NCBI GenBank assembly: GCA_964631565.1
Contig: CAZVYJ010000004.1
Coordinates: 1 to 64,000, forward strand
Source: CAZVYJ01 sp964631565
GTDB lineage: Bacteria > Planctomycetota > Phycisphaerae > SM23-33
Length of the DNA stretch: 64,000 nucleotides
Reading direction: 5' to 3'
The notes beneath the pieces are model-generated. The model saw only the letters and a list, made by a program, of their open reading frames with translations, did not search any database and had not been told where the DNA came from. Positions 37,018 through 45,736 of this stretch are shown piece by piece. The position numbers and the translations under genes were made by a program. Position 1 is the stretch's first letter; each line of letters begins with the position of its first letter.

Positions 37018-37839
37018 TCAGTGAAAACTGGACACGAGCGCCTGGGCCAGCAGCCGCCAGCCATCCACCAGCACGAACAGGACTATCTTGAACGGCAGCG
37101 AAACCATTGAAGGAGGCATCATCATCATGCCTGCACTGAGCAGGATACCGGCTATCACCAGGTCTATAAGCAGAAACGGAATAAACAGGAGGCAGCCCAT
37201 CTCGAAGGCTGTGCGGAACTCGCTTATCGCAAATGCCGGTATGGCGACATGCATCGGAACCTCGCCAGCCGTGGACGGCTCCGGAGTTCCAGCCAGCTCC
37301 AGGAAAAGCGACAGATCGGTTTTACGCGTCTGATGAAGCATGAAGTCCTTCATCAGGGCGTTGCCTCTTGTGCAGGCATCGTCGAACGGAATTTCGTCGG
37401 CAAGATAAGGTTTGACCGCATGTTCGTTAATCTGCGAGAAAGTCGGGGCCATCGTAAACATCGTCAGAAATATTCCCAGCCCTATGATTGCCACTGTCGG
37501 CGGCACGTTCTGCGTCGTAAGCGCCCGCCTGACGAAGCCAAGCACGATAACTATTCTGGTAAACGAGGTCGTCATCACCAGGACGCTGGGCAGTACGGCC
37601 AGAACCGCAAATACAACAGCCAGCTTGACCGGCGACGACCAGTCCTTGCCGTCTTTCTGGACCGCGTCCGGCGCGCTTGCCTTTTCTATGACATCAAGCA
37701 CTTCGCCGACGCTCGGCATCGAGTTTTGATGTTCCCGGGCTTCCGGGGTCTGGCTGGACTCTTCCTGTCCGAGCGCCGCTGACGTCGGTATCAGAAGCCC
37801 CACTGTAAAAATAAAAATTATCACTCGACGTGTTATCAT
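37018..37839 (-). CDS. fliP: Flagellar export protein FliP
   Basis: This 273-residue protein begins with a cleavable signal peptide (MITRRVIIFIFTVGLLIPTS), as FliP does, and continues with an extra linker before the conserved membrane core (VLVMTTSFTRIVIVLGFVRRAL; APTFSQI; FMLHQTRKTDLSLF; FAISEFRTAFEMGCLLFIPFLLIDL, broken for brevity across 215-240). Five copies of FliP build the pore with FliQ and FliR. The linker after the signal makes it somewhat longer than the enterobacterial protein. Confidence 0.96.
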   Translation of the reverse strand: MITRRVIIFIFTVGLLIPTSAALGQEESSQTPEAREHQNSMPSVGEVLDVIEKASAPDAVQKDGKDWSSPVKLAVVFAVLAVLPSVLVMTTSFTRIVIVLGFVRRALTTQNVPPTVAIIGLGIFLTMFTMAPTFSQINEHAVKPYLADEIPFDDACTRGNALMKDFMLHQTRKTDLSLFLELAGTPEPSTAGEVPMHVAIPAFAISEFRTAFEMGCLLFIPFLLIDLVIAGILLSAGMMMMPPSMVSLPFKIVLFVLVDGWRLLAQALVSSFH

Positions 37840-37879
37840 GAAGCTGCGATCCGACCTCCGTGTCTAATTCGCAGTTCGC

Positions 37880-38395
37880 TCATTCATCTGTCTCCGCATC
37901 CACGTTTTCATCCTGTGCGGGTTTATCGAGAGCGTCCGTAACATCCGCCAGCAAGGAAATGCCTTCGCGCGTGTTCGTCACCAGCAGTTTACGGCTGCCC
38001 ACCTGAAGGATATGCAGCGTTTTTCTGGGACCTATATGGGTTGTCTCCAGCACGCTCACCTTTTTGCCGGGTGAGATGCGCATTCGCGGCAGGATACGTT
38101 TGGCGAAAAACAGGGCTACCGGCCCGAGAACAAGGATTACCAGCACCGAGGCGAGAATCTGCCACAACATGTTCGGGCCGGCCTTATATTCGAAGTCTTT
38201 CAGGCTCTGCTCGCCGTTCCGCAGCGCAGGAGGGAGTTTGTCGTCGGGTTTTGTCGTTGCCTGGCTGGCTGGCGATTGCCTGGCGGAAGGTCTGGAGGCT
38301 TCCGTTGCGGGTTTGTTCGGCGCAAGACAGCCGGCAACCGACATGCCCATACAGGCCAGCATCATTGCTGTCAGAATCTTATGTCTCTTAATCAT
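37880..38395 (-). CDS. fliO: FliO-like export assembly protein with lipoprotein-type signal
   Basis: This 171-residue protein has one membrane segment (MLWQILASVLVILVLGPVAL) at about residues 75-95 and the cytosolic FliO domain (VLETTHIGPRKTLHILQVGSRKLLV). FliO helps FliP form its pentamer. It also has an N-terminal signal with a lipobox-like SVAGC at residues 19-23, so it may be a lipoprotein anchored on both sides of the periplasmic linker. I chose the ATG at 38395; an in-frame start at 38446 would sit inside the sigma-54 promoter. It is the first gene of the second flagellar half. Confidence 0.82.
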   Translation of the reverse strand: MIKRHKILTAMMLACMGMSVAGCLAPNKPATEASRPSARQSPASQATTKPDDKLPPALRNGEQSLKDFEYKAGPNMLWQILASVLVILVLGPVALFFAKRILPRMRISPGKKVSVLETTHIGPRKTLHILQVGSRKLLVTNTREGISLLADVTDALDKPAQDENVDAETDE

Positions 38396-38440
38396 GCGAT
38401 AAGTCCATAATGGTGGCGTAGAACTCACCGCACAACTTAT

Positions 38441-38456
38441 GCACATGGCGTGCCAG
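38441..38456 (-). promoter_or_regulatory. Sigma-54 promoter upstream of fliO
   Basis: On the minus strand TGGCACGCCATGTGCA matches the -24/-12 consensus TGGCAC-N5-TTGCA with a single difference (G for the first T of the -12 box). It lies 46 bases before the fliO ATG, in a 175-base gap of an otherwise densely packed gene run. It would start a transcript through fliO, fliP, fliQ, fliR, flhB, flhA and fliA. Confidence 0.75.
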
Positions 38457-38570
38457 AACGCGAAACCCCCTTAAACAATAGACTTACGTTCGTCGCCATG
38501 TTGAGATGGGGGATGAATTTCAGACAGGACGTCGAAAAAATTTACACTTTCAGCCTATGCGGCCGGGTGG

Positions 38571-38930
38571 TTATTGCCCCTTTGCCGCAGGAGAAGCTGA
38601 GATAATTTCGTCTATTCGCACACCCAGACGGTCACCGACAACTACCAGATGTCCTGTGGCGAATTCTATGCCTCGGAGATACAGGTTTACCGGCTCGCCG
38701 GCGCGTTTATCCAGCTTGATTACCGATCCTCGCCCAAGTTCCAGCAGTTCACTGACAGTAAGTTCGACCTGCCCGAGATTCACTTTTACCGGCATTGTGG
38801 TATCCAGCAGTATGTCTATCTGTCCGGGCGGGCCGCCTGCCGAGACATTGGCGGCGACCGGCAGTTCCGCTTCATTTACTTCTACAGCCTGTTCTTCGAC
38901 CTGTGTTTCCGTTGCCTGTGCCTCTGTCAT
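38571..38930 (-). CDS. fliN: Flagellar motor switch protein FliN
   Basis: This 119-residue protein has a variable acidic N-terminus and the C-terminal SpoA domain (ILLDTTMPVKVNLGQVELTVSEL ... GSVIKLDKRAGEPVNLYLRG, positions about 46-90). FliN forms the lower ring of the C-ring together with FliM and controls the direction of rotation. It is the last gene before the gap with the fliO promoter, and fliM lies 50 bases upstream. Confidence 0.95.
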   Translation of the reverse strand: MTEAQATETQVEEQAVEVNEAELPVAANVSAGGPPGQIDILLDTTMPVKVNLGQVELTVSELLELGRGSVIKLDKRAGEPVNLYLRGIEFATGHLVVVGDRLGVRIDEIISASPAAKGQ

Positions 38931-38980
38931 GTTTACTATTCCTTACAAAGCCCGGGTCTGTATCCGGGCGATCGTTCCTG

Positions 38981-39952
38981 TTACTGGCCTGTAAGCCAGT
39001 CCTTAACCTGCATCGCGTAGTGACCCGCGAACCTGGTTGGAAAGGCCCTGAGCACCGGCTGATTCTGGACCGAAACAATTCCAGTATCGCTCAGTTTGTT
39101 CGGCAGCAGAATCACGTCGCCTTTTTCAAGAGTCATAAGGTCGCGCGCTGATATATGTGCGGTGCCGAGCGTCGCAGTAGCCGTTATGGGAACCTTGCGA
39201 ATGTGGGCCAGCATGTCTTTTCTGTTTTCTTCCCTGGATTTCTGTTTGCTGCCTGGTTCGGTCATAAGCGATTCGAGGAGGCTGCCGCTGACAATAACTG
39301 ATACGGCGAAACTATCTTCGGCCGAGCCCAAGCCAAATGAAAGCTCGACGCAGACTTCCGCTTTATCGCCCGATGGAGCATAGTCCGTCGGCAATAGTCG
39401 GTCACCGTGAGATAGTGCAGTCAGCCCTGCATCCAGAAAAGCGTTGGCCAGGCCTTCGCTCAGTGCCGCGAATATGTCCAGCAGCAGGGCCAATTCAAGT
39501 GCGGACGGCGGCGATCCCTCTTTTTTCTGAACATTACTGCCGCCCAGCAGCATTCCGACCCACGTGTCGGCTGTTTTCCTGTTAAGCACAATCATGCCGG
39601 CGGGATTTCCTTTGGCGGTCAGTTCCACGGCATGGCTGGACGTATCGGCTGCGACATCGGTCAAACGCGAAGCGTAATGTTGCGATGCCTGCAGGCCGGT
39701 CATACTAACTTCGCCGCCAAGAAGTTCACTCAACGATTTCGATATCGCCGCTGCCGCCCGTTCGGTGAAACGTCCGGCTTTGTCAAGCTGGTCATGAGTG
39801 AAGAAATATGGTTTCGACCAGTCGTAATCCATCACCTCGGCATCGGTTTTTGCGGCGGATTTTCTGGTTCTGGCAGCCTGTATAAGCTGCTTGATTATGC
39901 CGCCTCCGAATTGTTCAGGTGATTGATCCAATTTATTGTATCGTCCATTCAC
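38981..39952 (-). CDS. fliM: Flagellar motor switch protein FliM
   Basis: This 323-residue protein has the FliM middle domain and a C-terminal SpoA domain (ITATATLGTAHISARDLMTLEKGDVILL, positions about 255-282). The N-terminus (MNGRYNKLDQSPEQFGGG) lacks a clear match to the LSQxEIDxLL peptide that binds phosphorylated CheY, so chemotaxis input may differ here. The start overlaps the fliL end by 20 bases. Confidence 0.85.
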   Translation of the reverse strand: MNGRYNKLDQSPEQFGGGIIKQLIQAARTRKSAAKTDAEVMDYDWSKPYFFTHDQLDKAGRFTERAAAAISKSLSELLGGEVSMTGLQASQHYASRLTDVAADTSSHAVELTAKGNPAGMIVLNRKTADTWVGMLLGGSNVQKKEGSPPSALELALLLDIFAALSEGLANAFLDAGLTALSHGDRLLPTDYAPSGDKAEVCVELSFGLGSAEDSFAVSVIVSGSLLESLMTEPGSKQKSREENRKDMLAHIRKVPITATATLGTAHISARDLMTLEKGDVILLPNKLSDTGIVSVQNQPVLRAFPTRFAGHYAMQVKDWLTGQ

Positions 39953-40439
39953 TGTGTGTTACGTTGGCTATGAGACCCTTGCTGTCTGGCCAAAGCATGT
40001 GGTTAAACTCGTCCTGAACCTCGCGGAGAATCTTGTTGTGATTCTTTTTTCCGCGGACGTCATCCAGGTCGCAGTCGGCGAGGTAGGTTATCAGCCAGCT
40101 TGTGAGTTCCGGTTTTTTCTCTTCTATGCGTTCTTTGGCCGCATCGTAATAGTCCGGATGAATACCCAGCATCAGCTTGACCTGTATGAACCGAGTCAAT
40201 CTCGGGTCGTTGAGGTTCACTGTCACGAGATCGAAGTTGTAATACTGATATTTCTCGGTGGACGAGTTGGATATGTCCGCAAGCGGATCCGCGTTCGAGC
40301 CGCCCGAGCCGCCTACAAGCTTGGCCGCCGTTATTCCAGTACCGACAGCAAGCACAAAAACGCCTGCAGCCATTATCAGGAACATCGAAGATTTGGGTTG
40401 TTCCGCACCCGCGTCTGGAGAAATATTTTCATCTGCCAT
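39933..40439 (-). CDS. fliL: FliL-like stator-associated protein
   Basis: This 168-residue protein has one membrane segment near the N-terminus (SSMFLIMAAGVFVLAVGTGI) and a periplasmic domain with FIQVKLMLGIHPDYYD ... KPELTSWLITYLADCDLDDVRG, the typical FliL pattern. FliL surrounds the stator and stabilises it under load. It is located between the motB-like genes and fliM, 3 bases from the former, as in many flagellar operons. Confidence 0.85.
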   Translation of the reverse strand: MADENISPDAGAEQPKSSMFLIMAAGVFVLAVGTGITAAKLVGGSGGSNADPLADISNSSTEKYQYYNFDLVTVNLNDPRLTRFIQVKLMLGIHPDYYDAAKERIEEKKPELTSWLITYLADCDLDDVRGKKNHNKILREVQDEFNHMLWPDSKGLIANVTHSEWTIQ

Positions 40440-40442
40440 TTT

Positions 40443-41189
40443 TCAGCCCTTTGTTGAGACTACGATGACTATGAAAGACTTCTGCGGTTCAAGGCCGAGC
40501 CTCTTACGGATTTCTTCGCCGCCGCCCTGGCCCCACGCGACGATTTTCACTTCTGTGTCTTTTGCTTCGGGCGACAAGGCTTTTTCGAGTTCCTTTTTAA
40601 CGATCCTGGCTCGCCCGAGCGAAATTTCCCACTGGTCCCTGATTTTTTCACAATCGGCCGCCATGCCCATTACGTAAATTTCTGAATTCGGTTTAAGCAC
40701 CGGTCCGAAACTTTCGGCGAGACTTCTGATTTCCGCTTCACCGGCGATGTTGAGGGCTATCTGGCCCCTTTCAAAGATTATCGAAGTCGGATACGGTGTA
40801 ATTGAAAGTTTTTCCTGTTCGCGAGATTGCGTTTTGACAGCTTTCTGGATGGCACTGAAGGCTTCGGCAATCTTGAGGGCGTCGCGGTCTATAAGCCTTT
40901 TCTGGACCGGGTCTTTATCATCCTGTTCTACAGAATACTTCTCTTTTTGATACTGCAGTTCGGGTTTATTTTCCTTGCCCAGAAATATATTGGGTATTCC
41001 AAGCCCCCGGATTGCGCGCCTGAACGATCCCTGGCCCAGGAAAAACAGTTCCGGGTCCTGCGTATGCGCAAACGACTGGAGCAGAACAAAGAACGCCAGC
41101 AGCAGCGTCACCATGTCGGAGAATGACACCAGCCAGGCCGGCGCTCCGGGGTCTCCTTCTTCCTGTTTTGTGCGTTGCTTTGATTTCAA
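40443..41189 (-). CDS. MotB-like stator protein, copy 1
   Basis: This 248-residue protein has the MotB plug and membrane helix with the proton-carrying aspartate D25 (WLVSFSDMVTLLLAFFVLLQ). The periplasmic OmpA-like domain (IIFERGQIALNIAGEAEIRSL ... WEISLGRARIVKKELEKAL, about 130-200) is recognisable although its peptidoglycan-binding residues are only partly kept. It anchors the stator to the cell wall. Its ATG overlaps the end of a second MotB-like gene. Confidence 0.88.
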   Translation of the reverse strand: MKSKQRTKQEEGDPGAPAWLVSFSDMVTLLLAFFVLLQSFAHTQDPELFFLGQGSFRRAIRGLGIPNIFLGKENKPELQYQKEKYSVEQDDKDPVQKRLIDRDALKIAEAFSAIQKAVKTQSREQEKLSITPYPTSIIFERGQIALNIAGEAEIRSLAESFGPVLKPNSEIYVMGMAADCEKIRDQWEISLGRARIVKKELEKALSPEAKDTEVKIVAWGQGGGEEIRKRLGLEPQKSFIVIVVSTKG

Positions 41190-41866
41190 TGGAGTATGCT
41201 CTTGGCCATAAGGGTTATTTCCATAACCGGCTCGGCCGACTTTAAGGCATTGTCAGAGGGACGATCAGCCAAAGTGAACCTGTCGCCTGAAATTCCCTCT
41301 CTGTAAATCAGAAAATCGATTATTTTCCATGCCCTCATGAAAGACTCGCTGTCGTCTTCCGTAAAACCGTCACCTACGCCTTGGGCTACTACGATCTGGC
41401 TGGTCGGCATGTATCTCATATAGCCGGCCATCTTGTGAAGATGGTCTCTGCCTGATGCGGTCAGGCAGCTGCCGCGTCCATAAAAAAGCTCCCGGCTGCT
41501 TATGCAAAACGTCTGCCGTCCCATGAACGCCTCATTACTGAGATCGATGTCCGGGCTGCGAATCTCGTCCATGCTCTTTATTTCTTTTTCGATGGATTCC
41601 TTCTCCGCCCCAGCTGCGGTTCGGTCATAATCGACCCGGATGGGTTTGACGGTCGAGTCGTTTCTTTCCTTGGCTATAGGGAAAAAGGAAGTAAAAGACC
41701 GCGACCTGAAAATACCTCTCAATTGCGACAGCTCCACCTCTTCAAACGACGAAAACGAAAGCAGCATGACGAAGAAACACAGCAGCAGCGTCATGCAGTC
41801 GCTGAATGTGACAATCCATGCCGGCGCGCCGGGGGAGGAATCTTCTGTTTTGCGTTTTTTCGCCAT
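41186..41866 (-). CDS. MotB-like stator protein, copy 2
   Basis: This 226-residue protein keeps the membrane helix with aspartate D23 (WIVTFSDCMTLLLCFFVMLL). The periplasmic part (ELFYGRGSCLTASGRDHLHKMAGYMRYM) is more diverged from OmpA than in copy 1 and lacks the usual arginine of the peptidoglycan-binding loop that I would expect. It lies between motA and copy 1, overlapping copy 1 by 4 bases and abutting motA directly. It could form a heterodimer with copy 1 in one stator. Confidence 0.85.
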   Translation of the reverse strand: MAKKRKTEDSSPGAPAWIVTFSDCMTLLLCFFVMLLSFSSFEEVELSQLRGIFRSRSFTSFFPIAKERNDSTVKPIRVDYDRTAAGAEKESIEKEIKSMDEIRSPDIDLSNEAFMGRQTFCISSRELFYGRGSCLTASGRDHLHKMAGYMRYMPTSQIVVAQGVGDGFTEDDSESFMRAWKIIDFLIYREGISGDRFTLADRPSDNALKSAEPVMEITLMAKSILH

Positions 41867-42637
41867 TTAAATTTTCGGCTTCAGGTCTTCACGGTGCTTG
41901 TTTGATATAAACGCCTGCATTCTTTCACGGACTCCGGTCGGACTTTCGCCCCTGACCAGACCCATGACGCCCTGGACGATCATTTCCCTGGTGATGCTTT
42001 CCTTTTTCGAACGGATTCCAAGCTTGCCTGCGAGCGGAATGAATACCAGGTTTGACAGCAGCGCGCCGTAAAAGGTCGTTATAAGAGCAGTAGCCATGCC
42101 GCCGCCTATCTGCGACGGGTCCTTAAGGTTGCCGAGCATCTGCACCAGGCCTATCAGCGTTCCTATCATGCCGAAAGCAGGCGCACTGGCACCCATGAAC
42201 TCGAGTATCTTTTTGCCGGTCGCATGCCTTTCCTGAAGATATTCTATTTCCGTAGCGAGAGATTCATCGATGGCCTCTTCCTTCTGTCCGTCGATGACCA
42301 GCTGCAGGGCTTTGATCATAAACGGGTCGTGAACAGAGGCGAGTTGCTGCTCCAGAGCCAGTACGCCGTCGCGGCGATTGATGGCGGCATAGTTGACCAT
42401 CTGCTGGATGAGATCCTGGTCCGACGGCAGCTTGTAGAAAAGGGTTTTCTTGATGATCGAAAAGATGCCCATTACCTGTCCCAGTGAAAAATGCATCAGC
42501 GTTGCGGATATCATGCCTCCGACTGTTATCAGCATCGACGGTATGTGAAAAAATACCCCTGACTCGCCGCCGGCGATGATAGATACCGTGATGCATAGAA
42601 AGCCGCAGAAAACGCCTATAAGTGTTGCGATGTCCAT
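41867..42637 (-). CDS. motA: Flagellar motor stator protein MotA
   Basis: This 256-residue protein has four membrane segments and the conserved family residues: the cytosolic loop with NRRDGVLALE (about 87-96), which touches FliG, and the segment GASAPAFGMIGTLIGLVQML (about 150-170) with the functional proline. It forms the ring of the proton channel with MotB. Only one motA is present for two motB-like genes. Confidence 0.94.
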   Translation of the reverse strand: MDIATLIGVFCGFLCITVSIIAGGESGVFFHIPSMLITVGGMISATLMHFSLGQVMGIFSIIKKTLFYKLPSDQDLIQQMVNYAAINRRDGVLALEQQLASVHDPFMIKALQLVIDGQKEEAIDESLATEIEYLQERHATGKKILEFMGASAPAFGMIGTLIGLVQMLGNLKDPSQIGGGMATALITTFYGALLSNLVFIPLAGKLGIRSKKESITREMIVQGVMGLVRGESPTGVRERMQAFISNKHREDLKPKI

Positions 42638-42664
42638 TTTGGTTAACCTTCTGCTGCGATCAGG

Positions 42665-43294
42665 CTATCCTTCCTGCTTGGTGATTTTCTTCATCTTTTC
42701 ACAAAGCCTTGCCGCAATGTCCTTGTCTATTTCCGCGATGAGTTTGGCGGCGGTCCGGTCGGACATGTAGTGAAGAATTTTCACAACGTCGTTTTCCTGT
42801 CCGTTCTCGCACATGGTGGTAAGTTTTTCGCTGCCCTTCACGGCGTCCATTTTTTCATAGATGGTTGCAATGCGCTTGAGGTTGTCCTCCTCCTGCTGGG
42901 CTATCACAATTCTGCTTCGCATGGCCTCCGCCTGGGCTTCCTTCAACTGCGTTATCGGGTTCACAAGCTGAACGCGAAGGCGCTCAAGTTCCTTGATCTG
43001 TTTTTGAAGTTCCTCGCTGGCGATACGGTGCCTCTTCTGCTCCTCCTCAAACTGCTGTTTTTCGCGCTTAAGTTCGCTTATCTGGTGACGCAGCTCTTTA
43101 GTCAGCTCATCTATCATCTTTTCGTTAGGCCTCAACTGGTCGGTCAGCGGCACGCCCGTCTCTGCAGAAACGATTTCCTCCTCTTTGTTGGCGACTTGGT
43201 CGCCGGGACCGCTGAGCAAAAGGGTAATCATGAACGAACCGGCGAAACCCAAGATTGCTACTCCCGCCAGAATGATGATTTTTTTCACAGACAT
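42665..43294 (-). CDS. MotE-like (MgtE N-terminal domain) coiled-coil membrane protein
   Basis: This 209-residue protein has an N-terminal membrane segment (IIILAGVAILGFAGSFMITL), a long coiled coil (about 55-130) and a C-terminal MgtE_N-like domain (VVKILHYMSDRTAAKLIAEIDKDIAARLC). This layout is that of MotE, which acts as a chaperone or partner of the stator or motor in other flagellar systems. It is between fliJ and motA, 12 and 27 bases from them. Confidence 0.65.
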   Translation of the reverse strand: MSVKKIIILAGVAILGFAGSFMITLLLSGPGDQVANKEEEIVSAETGVPLTDQLRPNEKMIDELTKELRHQISELKREKQQFEEEQKRHRIASEELQKQIKELERLRVQLVNPITQLKEAQAEAMRSRIVIAQQEEDNLKRIATIYEKMDAVKGSEKLTTMCENGQENDVVKILHYMSDRTAAKLIAEIDKDIAARLCEKMKKITKQEG

Positions 43295-43305
43295 TTCTGT
43301 GCTCC

Positions 43306-43773
43306 TTATCTGCCGCTTTTTACGGTCCGCTCTGCAGCCCTGCGTGCGAATGCAAGATGAGCGCTCTCATCCAGCTGCTGCTGCTCGATTTTGACCTGCT
43401 CTCTCATATGGGCCTGCCTTGCTTCTTCGCAGAGGCGTTCCAGTGTTTCCCGTTTTGCTTTAACCTTCACAAACTCGTTTCTTTTGATATTTCTTTCATG
43501 CTCCAGCTGCTTTAGTTCCTGCTTCAGCTTTTTGATTTCATTCTCGCTGGTGGAACTGTGCTTCAGGAACACTTCCTGTTTTTTCATTCGTTCTTCAAAT
43601 TTCATTTCGGCCAGTTCGCTCAGAAGCGAACTCAGCATCGTTTCGATACGCAGCACTTTGTGCCTTGCCGCGACAATCTTCCGCGAGATTTCAAGCAGCT
43701 CAGCCTTGACCGCAATCTCCCGCTGCCGCGTCACATCCAGCAATCTTTGCAAAGGCCACTTGAACCGTTTCAC
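43306..43773 (-). CDS. fliJ: Flagellar export chaperone FliJ
   Basis: This 155-residue protein begins MKRFKWPLQRLLDVTRQREI, a typical FliJ start, and is otherwise a continuous coiled coil. FliJ is the stalk in the FliI ATPase ring and helps recycle export chaperones. It follows fliI by 53 bases. Confidence 0.88.
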   Translation of the reverse strand: MKRFKWPLQRLLDVTRQREIAVKAELLEISRKIVAARHKVLRIETMLSSLLSELAEMKFEERMKKQEVFLKHSSTSENEIKKLKQELKQLEHERNIKRNEFVKVKAKRETLERLCEEARQAHMREQVKIEQQQLDESAHLAFARRAAERTVKSGR

Positions 43774-43826
43774 ACTGATACCTTTTTCAGGCTGCCTTCA
43801 GTAAATGCGGCCCGGTTATTCTTTTA

Positions 43827-45164
43827 TCACTCAGCCGGCATGATGAAATCCCATGCCGACGTGATGTCGCAAAGCGACTTGATAGTGCTCTGATAGTCCG
43901 ACCGCCGTCCTGTCGGCTGAACCAGAAACTCCTTAACCCTGTCGATGAGCGAAATAGCCTTGTCTATGCGGCGGTTGCTGCCCGGCACAAACGCGCCGAT
44001 GTTTATCAGGTCTTCTGCGCCCAGGTAGGTCGCGTAAATGGCCTTGAACCTCTGCGCAGCTACCAGATGCTGCTTGTCTGTGACGGAAGGCATGAGCCTG
44101 CTGACCGACTGCAGAATATCCACGGCCGGGTAATGGCCGACTTCCGCCAGCTTGCGTGACAGAACGATATGCCCGTCAAGCAGCGAACGCACACAATCCG
44201 CCACCGGATCGTTCATATCGTCGCCTTCGACCAGAATGGTGAATATTCCGGTTATGCTGCCTTTTGCCGTGGCGCCCAGCCGCTCGGTGAGCTTCGGCAG
44301 CAGGCTGAACACGCTTGGACAATAACCCTTGGTGGTAGGCGGTTCGCCGGCTGCCAGGCCGATTTCACGCTGAGCCTGCGCAAACCTGGTGAGCGAATCC
44401 ATCATCAGCATAACGTGCTTGCCATGGTCGCGGAAATATTCGGCGATGGTTGTAGCTGTGAAGGCAGCCTTGACCCGCTGCATCGGAGATGCGTCCGAAG
44501 TTGCAACCACGACCACGCTGCGGGCGAGGCCTTCCCGACCAAGCGACTCGTCGAGAAACTGCTGAACTTCTCTGCCTCGCTCGCCCACAAGGGCGAGAAC
44601 GTTCACATCCGCCTCGCTGGCGCGGGCTATTTCGCCAAGCAGGGTGCTCTTGCCGACGCCGGCTCCGGCGAAGATTCCGATTCGCTGTCCCTGGCCGCAT
44701 GTAAGCAGCCCGTCGAACGCCCGTATGCCGAAAGGCAGCGGCCTGGTTATTTTTTTTCTGCTGAGCGGCGGCGGCGAGGTGTTATCAAGCGATCTTGTTT
44801 CGGTACCGATCAGCGGTCCCTTGTCGTCGATCGGCCTGCCCAGGCCGTCGATTACGCGACCGAGAATTTCCGGCCCCAGCGTTATGCATCTTGGCTGGTC
44901 GAAGACCATGACACGGTCGTTCGGCCGAATGCCCTCTATGCTTTCAAGCGGAAGAAGAATGCGGTTTTCGTTATGGAATCCAACGACCTCCGCCATAACC
45001 AGCCTGTTATCGCTCATGGCTATCTGGCAGAGCTGCCCGATGCCGACCGGCGGCCCCTTGGACTCGACGGCCATACCTGCAACGCGCACCACCGAGCCCC
45101 TGCACGGCATGAGGTCCAGCCGGCTGAGTTTCTTATGGAACTTGTTGAGGTTAATAACCGACAT
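43827..45164 (-). CDS. fliI: Flagellar export ATPase FliI
   Basis: This 445-residue protein is a full-length FliI: the Walker A motif GIFAGAGVGKSTLLGEI (about 161-177), VALVGERGREVQQFLDE, the Walker B region MLMMDSLTRFAQAQREIGLAAGE and the C-terminal segment are all in place. It is related to the F1-ATPase beta subunit and drives the entry of export substrates. I chose the ATG at 45164; a GTG at 45173 that overlaps the fliH stop (GTGA) would add three residues. Confidence 0.96.
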   Translation of the reverse strand: MSVINLNKFHKKLSRLDLMPCRGSVVRVAGMAVESKGPPVGIGQLCQIAMSDNRLVMAEVVGFHNENRILLPLESIEGIRPNDRVMVFDQPRCITLGPEILGRVIDGLGRPIDDKGPLIGTETRSLDNTSPPPLSRKKITRPLPFGIRAFDGLLTCGQGQRIGIFAGAGVGKSTLLGEIARASEADVNVLALVGERGREVQQFLDESLGREGLARSVVVVATSDASPMQRVKAAFTATTIAEYFRDHGKHVMLMMDSLTRFAQAQREIGLAAGEPPTTKGYCPSVFSLLPKLTERLGATAKGSITGIFTILVEGDDMNDPVADCVRSLLDGHIVLSRKLAEVGHYPAVDILQSVSRLMPSVTDKQHLVAAQRFKAIYATYLGAEDLINIGAFVPGSNRRIDKAISLIDRVKEFLVQPTGRRSDYQSTIKSLCDITSAWDFIMPAE

Positions 45165-45169
45165 ATTTA

Positions 45170-45736
45170 TCACGAACCTTTCAGTGCGTCGGCGATGTTC
45201 CGCAGGCCGGCGCCTATCGACGATTCAACGCATCCTTCCGCCGTTTCCAGGAGGCATTCAGCCTTGTTCACGCACGGGTCGGCGATGAATTTCATGCCTG
45301 CGGCTTCCGACTGCGGCGACCGGCCCATCTCACAACGCGCCCAATCTTCCGGATTCAGGTGCACCACGACTTCCTTGCGTGACGGAACGTGAAGCAGTGC
45401 TTCTTTTACGATAGGTTCTATTTCGTACTTATCCGCCTGTATTTCCTGCATGAGGACCTTGTTGGCTATTCCGACAGCCAGGTCCACAAGTTCATGTTCG
45501 GCATCCTGCAGCACTTTCTGCTGAAGCTGCGCGAGTTCCAGCAGCGCATTTTCCAAGGCCGCTCTGGCGTTCTGCATTTCAGCGGTTTCCTGCTCCAGCA
45601 TCGCAATCTGCCTTGCAAGCTGTTCGCTCTGGGCTGCTGCGATATCCGCCTGCTTCTGCGCGGCGGAAGCTTCGGCGCCGGCCAATTCGGCGGCAATCAG
45701 CGGACCCGGCAACTGGATTGTCATCTGAACCGTCAT
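45170..45736 (-). CDS. fliH: Flagellar export regulator FliH
   Basis: This 188-residue protein has the long helical N-terminal half rich in Ala, Glu and Gln and the C-terminal FliH domain (LVDLAVGIANKVLMQEI ... VVVHLNPEDWARCE). FliH binds FliI and keeps it at the export gate. It overlaps fliG by 4 bases and abuts fliI. Confidence 0.88.
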   Translation of the reverse strand: MTVQMTIQLPGPLIAAELAGAEASAAQKQADIAAAQSEQLARQIAMLEQETAEMQNARAALENALLELAQLQQKVLQDAEHELVDLAVGIANKVLMQEIQADKYEIEPIVKEALLHVPSRKEVVVHLNPEDWARCEMGRSPQSEAAGMKFIADPCVNKAECLLETAEGCVESSIGAGLRNIADALKGS

